DNA of 17,653 nucleotides, taken from positions 1-17,653 of the forward strand of contig CAJXRJ010000060.1 of the NCBI GenBank assembly GCA_913058555.1, in the 5' to 3' direction. The stretch comes from an uncultured bacterium (lineage in GTDB: Bacteria > Planctomycetota > UBA1135 > GCA-002686595). Below are positions 14,028 to 17,653 of the stretch, in pieces; within the stretch, counting starts at the first letter, position 1; every line of letters starts with the position of its first letter. Both the position numbers and the translations under genes were made by a program. The notes below the pieces were generated by a model, which did not search any database, was not told the origin of the DNA, and saw only the letters and a list, made by a program, of their open reading frames with translations.

Positions 14028-16553
14028 CTAGCGATCCGAGGGGCCCTTGGGCAGGCAGTCGACCTTGAGCGTGCGCCCTGAGACCACGGCAAGCTCGCGT
14101 CGGGAGAGCGCGCGCGAGTAGATGCGCACTTCGTCAATGCGGCCGTCGAAGGGTCGGCCGCCTTCGGGCTGGTTTCCGACGGCCGCGGGGACAGACGGAT
14201 TGGTGTCCAACTCTCCTGTTTGGTTGAGCTCGGCCACGGGGACGAGATCCTGGAGCAGTCGGATTCTCTGCCCGTCGTAAGTGAGGCTCACGAAGGTCCA
14301 CTTGCCCGTCGCGAGCGGCGGACCCGTCCCCACGATGGTTCGGGTCTGGCCGCCAACGCACAGGCGCGCGCGCAGGTGATGCGAGTTGCCGCTGCGGATC
14401 GTGCTCAGCATCCAAAGGTGGTCGGACTCTTGGGGTCCCGTGGCCTTGGAGAGGATGCGGGCGTCCGGGACGTCGAAGTCTTCAGGGAAGATCCACGCGG
14501 TCAGCGTGATCTCCGTGCCCGACACGTCTGGCATGCCCACCTGGAGCGCAGCGCTGTTGCCATCGAAATGGAGGGCGCCGCCGCGTCCTGGCGCGCCCTC
14601 GTTCGACCAGTTGGATCCCTCGAGGGCCCCGTTCCAAAGGCCCGCGTTGCTATCCAGTGCGACGTTCCCGGACTGCTCTTCAAACGACCAGCGAGCGACC
14701 AGGGAATCCGTCACGTCGTTCACACAAGGGAGGACGGACACCGCTGTTTCATCAGTGGTCGTATCGAAGCCGTCCGTGACGGAGAGGCGGAAGCGGTACG
14801 TGCCCTCCGCCGATGGGAAGAAGTACGCGGCCGTCTCATCGGTGTTCGTGAGTCGGCCCGCGGGGCCTGCGATCTGGGTCCAGGTCTCGCTGAGGTTCAG
14901 GTCCGATCCGTCAGGGTCGGTGGTCGCGGCGCCATTGAGGACGACGATTTGCCCGAGGGCGGCGGTTTGGTCCGGCCCCGCGTTGGTGATCGGCGGAACG
15001 TTCGGACCGCCGGCAATGACAAAGTCCGCGCTCGCGGCCTGGCTCGTTTCGGTACCGAGGAAGGCGCGGGCGCGCACGGTCATCGACGCGTTGACGATGA
15101 CCAGGCCCTGCACGGCGGGGGACGCGGGCGTTGGGACCGTGCCGTCCAGGGTGTAGCGGACGGTGGCGCCCGGGGTGGTCGTACCGATTCTCACGGACAC
15201 TGCCCCGGGGAAGCTGCCGCCGTCCGGGAGGAACTTCGGTGCGGCGACGGAGGTCCCGCCCGTGTAACGGACGCGGACGATTTGGCCCGCCCCGGTCATG
15301 TAGCTCGTGAGGCAGTAATAGAGGGCGCCATCGGGGCCGACACGCAGGTGCACGGGCTTGAGTCGAGTGCCCGCACCGTCGAACTGGCCGACGTTGCCGG
15401 CGAAGAGTGCGGCCGTGGGGTTGCCCGCGGAGCGCAGGTAGCTGAGCTGCCCCGGGGGCCCACCGTTGGACCCGTTCGTTCCCCAAAGCGCCAGGAAGTA
15501 GGCGCCGTGGTACTGGACGGGGAAGGACCCGCCTGCGGGGTACCAAGCGCCCCCGGAGATCATCTTGTTCCCGGCGCCTGCGCCATTGGCCCATCGGCCG
15601 CGGGACATCCCAATACCACCGAAACCCTGGTGGCGGTAGTTGGCTCCGGCCTCAAGGCGGAGCACGTCCGCCTTGTCCGCGCCGTTCGCTTCGCCGATGA
15701 GCATGAGCCCCGAAGCGGTGTCGCGCGTGAGCGTGTAGGGGTTGCGAAGGCCGAGGGCGTAGATGGCTCGGTAGGGTCCGCTTGCCTGGCCATAGAACGG
15801 ATTGTCCTGGGGGATGGTGCCGTCGGAGTTGATCCGCAGGACCTTGCCCGTGAAGGTGGAGAGACTCTGCACGCTGGCGCCGCCGGACCAGCCGTCACCC
15901 GTCGTGATATAGAGTTTTCCGTCCTCGCCGAATCGCAGGGCACCGCCGTTGTGGCTGCCGCTGGAGGTGGAGCCGTTGAAGGGCAGTTCGATGAGCAGGG
16001 TCTCGCCCGGCAGGGCCCGGCTCGGGTCGCTGGGGTCCTGTCGGATCCGCACCACCCGGTTGTGGCGCGGGTTGTTCTTCATGTAGAAGACGTAGACGTA
16101 GCCGTTCGATGCGAAGTCTGGATCGAAGGCGAAGCCGCGCACGCCGGAGGATCGGTGGGCTGTGGGCACACCACCTGTCGCTGGGACGTCAAAGGTGGCG
16201 TAGGGCTCTGGGTCCACCTGCCATTGGCCACTGCCGCCTGGGACTTCGGTGGCCACCCGGAGGCGGCCGTTGATGCGTTCCGAGAACAGCATCCGCCCGT
16301 CCGGCATGAAATCGAAGGATGCAGGGGACGCGAGGTCGTCGAGCACCACGGCCTCCTCAAACCCTGGGGGCAGGTCCCCGGGCAAGGGGATCGGCACCGG
16401 CGCCGTCGAGGCCTCTGCGGGAGACGCCAGGGCCAGGAGGGCGAAGGCTGCCGCGACTGGCGGCGCGAGGGGCGCGAGGAGCGCCCAGAGGGTGTTGTGG
16501 AGAATCATGCCCATGGCTCGAAGGACCTGATGAGCCGGGCGGCGCAACAGCAT
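14028..16553 (-). CDS. Secreted PQQ sugar dehydrogenase (GSDH) with chitobiase-like, PKD-like and LamG domains
   Basis: This 841-residue predicted exported oxidoreductase of the glucose/sorbosone dehydrogenase family would use PQQ to oxidise sugars outside the cytoplasm. The N-terminal signal is hydrophobic (about 20-48). The six-bladed propeller core is about 60-432, with DFMPDGRMLFSER, HRSSGVRGFAFDPDF, HNGGALRFGEDGKLYITTGD (201-220), GKVLRINSDGTIPQDNP and ALGLRNPYTL. The EGGLLG of related enzymes reads SSGVRG here, and PQQ binding needs checking. Next come a chitobiase-type C-terminal fold (about 440-512, TTPGATVRYTLDGTVP), a PKD/Ig-like domain (about 522-608, NAGPDQTAALG, DGFDTTTDE) and a LamG domain (about 617-830, LVARWSFEEQSG, GRIDEVRIYSRALS). 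The start could be ATG 16553 or ATG 16514/16508; none has a clear SD. A 27-nt gap to the helicase suggests they might share a transcript. The added domains suggest carbohydrate binding. Confidence 0.87.
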   Translation of the reverse strand: MLLRRPAHQVLRAMGMILHNTLWALLAPLAPPVAAAFALLALASPAEASTAPVPIPLPGDLPPGFEEAVVLDDLASPASFDFMPDGRMLFSERINGRLRVATEVPGGSGQWQVDPEPYATFDVPATGGVPTAHRSSGVRGFAFDPDFASNGYVYVFYMKNNPRHNRVVRIRQDPSDPSRALPGETLLIELPFNGSTSSGSHNGGALRFGEDGKLYITTGDGWSGGASVQSLSTFTGKVLRINSDGTIPQDNPFYGQASGPYRAIYALGLRNPYTLTRDTASGLMLIGEANGADKADVLRLEAGANYRHQGFGGIGMSRGRWANGAGAGNKMISGGAWYPAGGSFPVQYHGAYFLALWGTNGSNGGPPGQLSYLRSAGNPTAALFAGNVGQFDGAGTRLKPVHLRVGPDGALYYCLTSYMTGAGQIVRVRYTGGTSVAAPKFLPDGGSFPGAVSVRIGTTTPGATVRYTLDGTVPTPASPAVQGLVIVNASMTVRARAFLGTETSQAASADFVIAGGPNVPPITNAGPDQTAALGQIVVLNGAATTDPDGSDLNLSETWTQIAGPAGRLTNTDETAAYFFPSAEGTYRFRLSVTDGFDTTTDETAVSVLPCVNDVTDSLVARWSFEEQSGNVALDSNAGLWNGALEGSNWSNEGAPGRGGALHFDGNSAALQVGMPDVSGTEITLTAWIFPEDFDVPDARILSKATGPQESDHLWMLSTIRSGNSHHLRARLCVGGQTRTIVGTGPPLATGKWTFVSLTYDGQRIRLLQDLVPVAELNQTGELDTNPSVPAAVGNQPEGGRPFDGRIDEVRIYSRALSRRELAVVSGRTLKVDCLPKGPSDR

Positions 16554-16942
16554 CAGGGGAAGGCTACGCGGCCCCAGGTGAGGGCGTCGTTACAGGGCGT
16601 AACGGGGCGCAAATGCCGGCTCTTGCGTCCAAAATGGGGGCAAAGGAGACCGATTTGGGCCACTTTGGGGCCTTCGGCGCCACCGGGCGGGTGCCCTCTG
16701 TTCTCCCGCTCATGGGAGACGCTTCATCGGCGGGCCCACAGCCGGTTCAGCCCATGGCTCCTGTTGGTCCGTCTTTTTGCCCAAGGATCCATCGCGGCCC
16801 GGACTTCTCTCGCTATCCTCTCCGCCCCCAAGCGCGGTGGATCTCGTGGTCCTCCGCCCCCTGCGAGTGGCTTGCACGGCCGACGAGCTGGGTTTCGTGA
16901 CTGGAGTTCGCCCACGGAGCTCCCCTGATCGAGGACAAACTA
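16554..16942. promoter_or_regulatory. Divergent intergenic region between GSDH gene and rpmI
   Basis: These 389 bases should hold the minus-strand promoter of the GSDH gene and the plus-strand leader of rpmI-rplT. CGTTAC-5 nt-GTAACG at 16588-16604 is an operator-like inverted repeat. Closer to rpmI, TATCCT at 16814-16819 is a possible -10, but no good -35 sits 17 nt upstream. There is room for an L20-binding leader of the kind known in E. coli and Bacillus, but I could not draw a convincing pseudoknot. I see no gene here; the open frames read as Pro/Ser/Arg-rich shadows. Confidence 0.4.
16588..16604. promoter_or_regulatory. CGTTAC-N5-GTAACG palindrome
   Basis: A 6-bp perfect inverted repeat with a 5-bp spacer lies 35 bp upstream of the farthest GSDH start. 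It resembles a dimeric regulator half-site pair. This is pattern only; no known regulator is assigned. Confidence 0.35.
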
Positions 16943-17140
16943 GTGCCGAAAATGAAATCCAAAGGAGCCGTTAAGAAGCGGTTCCGCATGACGAAGTCGG
17001 GCAAGCTCAAATGCTCGAGGCCCAAGCGTGGCCACCAGCACGCCGTGAAAGACGCGAAGGCGAAGCGCAACAAGCGTCGACCCATCATCGTCACCGGCAC
17101 CTGGGCCTATCTCCTGAAGCGCATGATGGGAGGTGGCTGA
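16943..17140 (+). CDS. rpmI: 50S ribosomal protein L35
   Basis: This 65-residue small basic protein of the large subunit has the full L35 pattern: PKMKSKGAVKKRFRMTKSGK, followed by the Lys/Arg/His block KRGHQHAVKDAKAKRNKR and the C-terminus YLLKRMMGG. The start is GTG at 16943, seven nt after the SD GAGGA (16931-16935). An in-frame ATG three codons later would remove the conserved PK residues. The gene precedes rplT by only 3 nt. In most bacteria infC lies directly upstream; here infC is about 15.5 kb away, so rpmI-rplT must have its own promoter, probably in 16554-16942. Confidence 0.96.
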   Translation: MPKMKSKGAVKKRFRMTKSGKLKCSRPKRGHQHAVKDAKAKRNKRRPIIVTGTWAYLLKRMMGGG

Positions 17141-17143
17141 TCC

Positions 17144-17500
17144 ATGGTACGCGTGACCTACGGCGCCCCGCGCCACCAGAAGAAAGTCCGTTGGTTCAAG
17201 CAAGCCAAGGGTTTCCGCGGCGGCCGGAGCAAGCTCTGGCGCACCGTCCGTGAGAGCGTCGTCCGCGCCTGGGCGTACAGCTACCGCGACCGTCGCCAGA
17301 AGAAGCGCCAGTTCCGTCGCCTTTGGATCGTCCGTATCAACGCGGCGGCCCGCATGCGCGGCATGACGTACAGCCAGTTCATCAACGGGCTCAAGCTGGC
17401 TGAGGTGGACCTCAACCGCAAGCAGCTGTCGGAGATCGCCATCCACGATCCCGCGTCGTTCGACAAGCTCGTCGAAGAGGCCAAGTCGGTGCTCGCGTAG
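17144..17500 (+). CDS. rplT: 50S ribosomal protein L20
   Basis: This 118-residue large-subunit protein is needed early in 50S assembly. It is the usual length and has all family landmarks: an extended basic N-tail (RVTYGAPRHQKKVRWFKQAKGFRGGR), YSYRDRRQKKRQFRRLWIVRINAAAR, and the C-terminal globular part with MTYSQFINGLKLAEVDLNRKQLSEIA. The ATG at 17144 is preceded by GGAGGTG (17129-17135), which lies inside the end of rpmI, so the two are translationally coupled. In E. coli and Bacillus L20 represses this operon through its mRNA leader; whether that holds here is unknown because the leader is unusual in position. Confidence 0.97.
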   Translation: MVRVTYGAPRHQKKVRWFKQAKGFRGGRSKLWRTVRESVVRAWAYSYRDRRQKKRQFRRLWIVRINAAARMRGMTYSQFINGLKLAEVDLNRKQLSEIAIHDPASFDKLVEEAKSVLA

Positions 17501-17522
17501 AGCGCTGATCGATCCTCTACGT

Positions 17523-17575
17523 AAGGGAGCTGCCTCTGACGCCATGCGCTCAGAGGCGGCTCCTTTCTTTTCCCC
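17523..17575 (+). terminator. Intrinsic terminator of rpmI-rplT
   Basis: Arms 17523-17539 and 17550-17566 pair over 17 positions (15 Watson-Crick and two G-U) around a 10-nt loop. The right arm ends in TTT and is followed by CTTTT. It starts 22 nt after the rplT stop codon, so it ends the operon. Confidence 0.92.
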
Positions 17576-17611
17576 AAAGCCCCTCGTCCACTCACCGGAC
17601 CTGTCCTGTGA

Positions 17612-17653
17612 CTGTCTCTTATACACATCTGACGCTGCCGACGATATGCAGTG
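17612..17653. other. Nextera i5-side adapter (library artefact)
   Basis: From 17612 the sequence is the Tn5 mosaic end (CTGTCTCTTATACACATCT), then GACGCTGCCGACGA, the reverse complement of the Nextera read-1 adapter. The next eight bases, TATGCAGT, match the reverse complement of index S506 as I remember it. Genomic sequence ends at 17611. Confidence 0.97.

Noticed and set aside
14220..16928. A 902-codon open frame on the plus strand, antisense to the GSDH gene
   Set aside because: It is a GC-rich shadow of the minus-strand gene, rich in Arg/Gly/Ala/Val without domains or an SD, and the minus-strand protein has clear family motifs.

Overview
The window is a metagenome-style contig bounded on both sides by untrimmed Illumina Nextera adapter. 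The left 43 bases and the right 42 bases are library sequence, including readable index bases. The biological insert is therefore about 44-17611. The DNA is uniformly GC-rich and Shine-Dalgarno sequences are weak or absent for most genes. The secreted proteins are typical of the Planctomycetota/PVC group: planctomycete-type cytochrome c + DUF1549/DUF1553, DUF1501, a sulfatase, an FG-GAP protein and LamG modules. I infer a free-living, probably aquatic Planctomycetota bacterium. The class is uncertain.

Layout. (1) 44-1456, plus strand: the 3' end of aspS (aspartyl-tRNA synthetase), then infC (IF3) with a probable TTG start and a good SD. (2) 1466-6195, plus: a two-gene operon with an ATGA overlap, encoding a 1086-aa PSCyt1/DUF1549/LamG/DUF1553 protein and a Tat-exported DUF1501 protein. 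A 29-bp hairpin lies between infC and this operon and overlaps its 5' end. (3) 6323-9845, plus: a small secreted protein with three Cys-rich metal-binding-like repeats, an FG-GAP/VCBS protein broken by a frameshift, and a sulfatase. (4) 10096-11718, plus: an ABC-F ATPase. (5) 16553-11754, minus: a secreted GSDH-type PQQ sugar dehydrogenase with chitobiase-like, PKD-like and LamG modules, followed 27 nt later by a UvrD/PcrA helicase, converging on the ABC-F gene. (6) 16943-17500, plus: rpmI and rplT (L35 and L20), closed by a clear intrinsic terminator.

How the genes fit together. The two flanks carry translation genes (aspS-infC and rpmI-rplT) that in most bacteria form one infC-rpmI-rplT cluster. 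Here about 15.5 kb of mostly exported-protein genes sits between infC and rpmI. The exported proteins probably work on the cell surface or in the periplasm on polysaccharide-derived substrates. This is an inference from their families; no single pathway can be proved. I found no CRISPR array, tRNA, rRNA, transposase or phage gene. The window does not show an obvious new multi-gene defence or mobile system. The most unusual items are the triple CC-x2-C repeat protein, a perfect 22-bp inverted repeat over the FG-GAP gene start, the split infC/rpmI cluster, and an uncharacterised C-terminal module on the FG-GAP protein.
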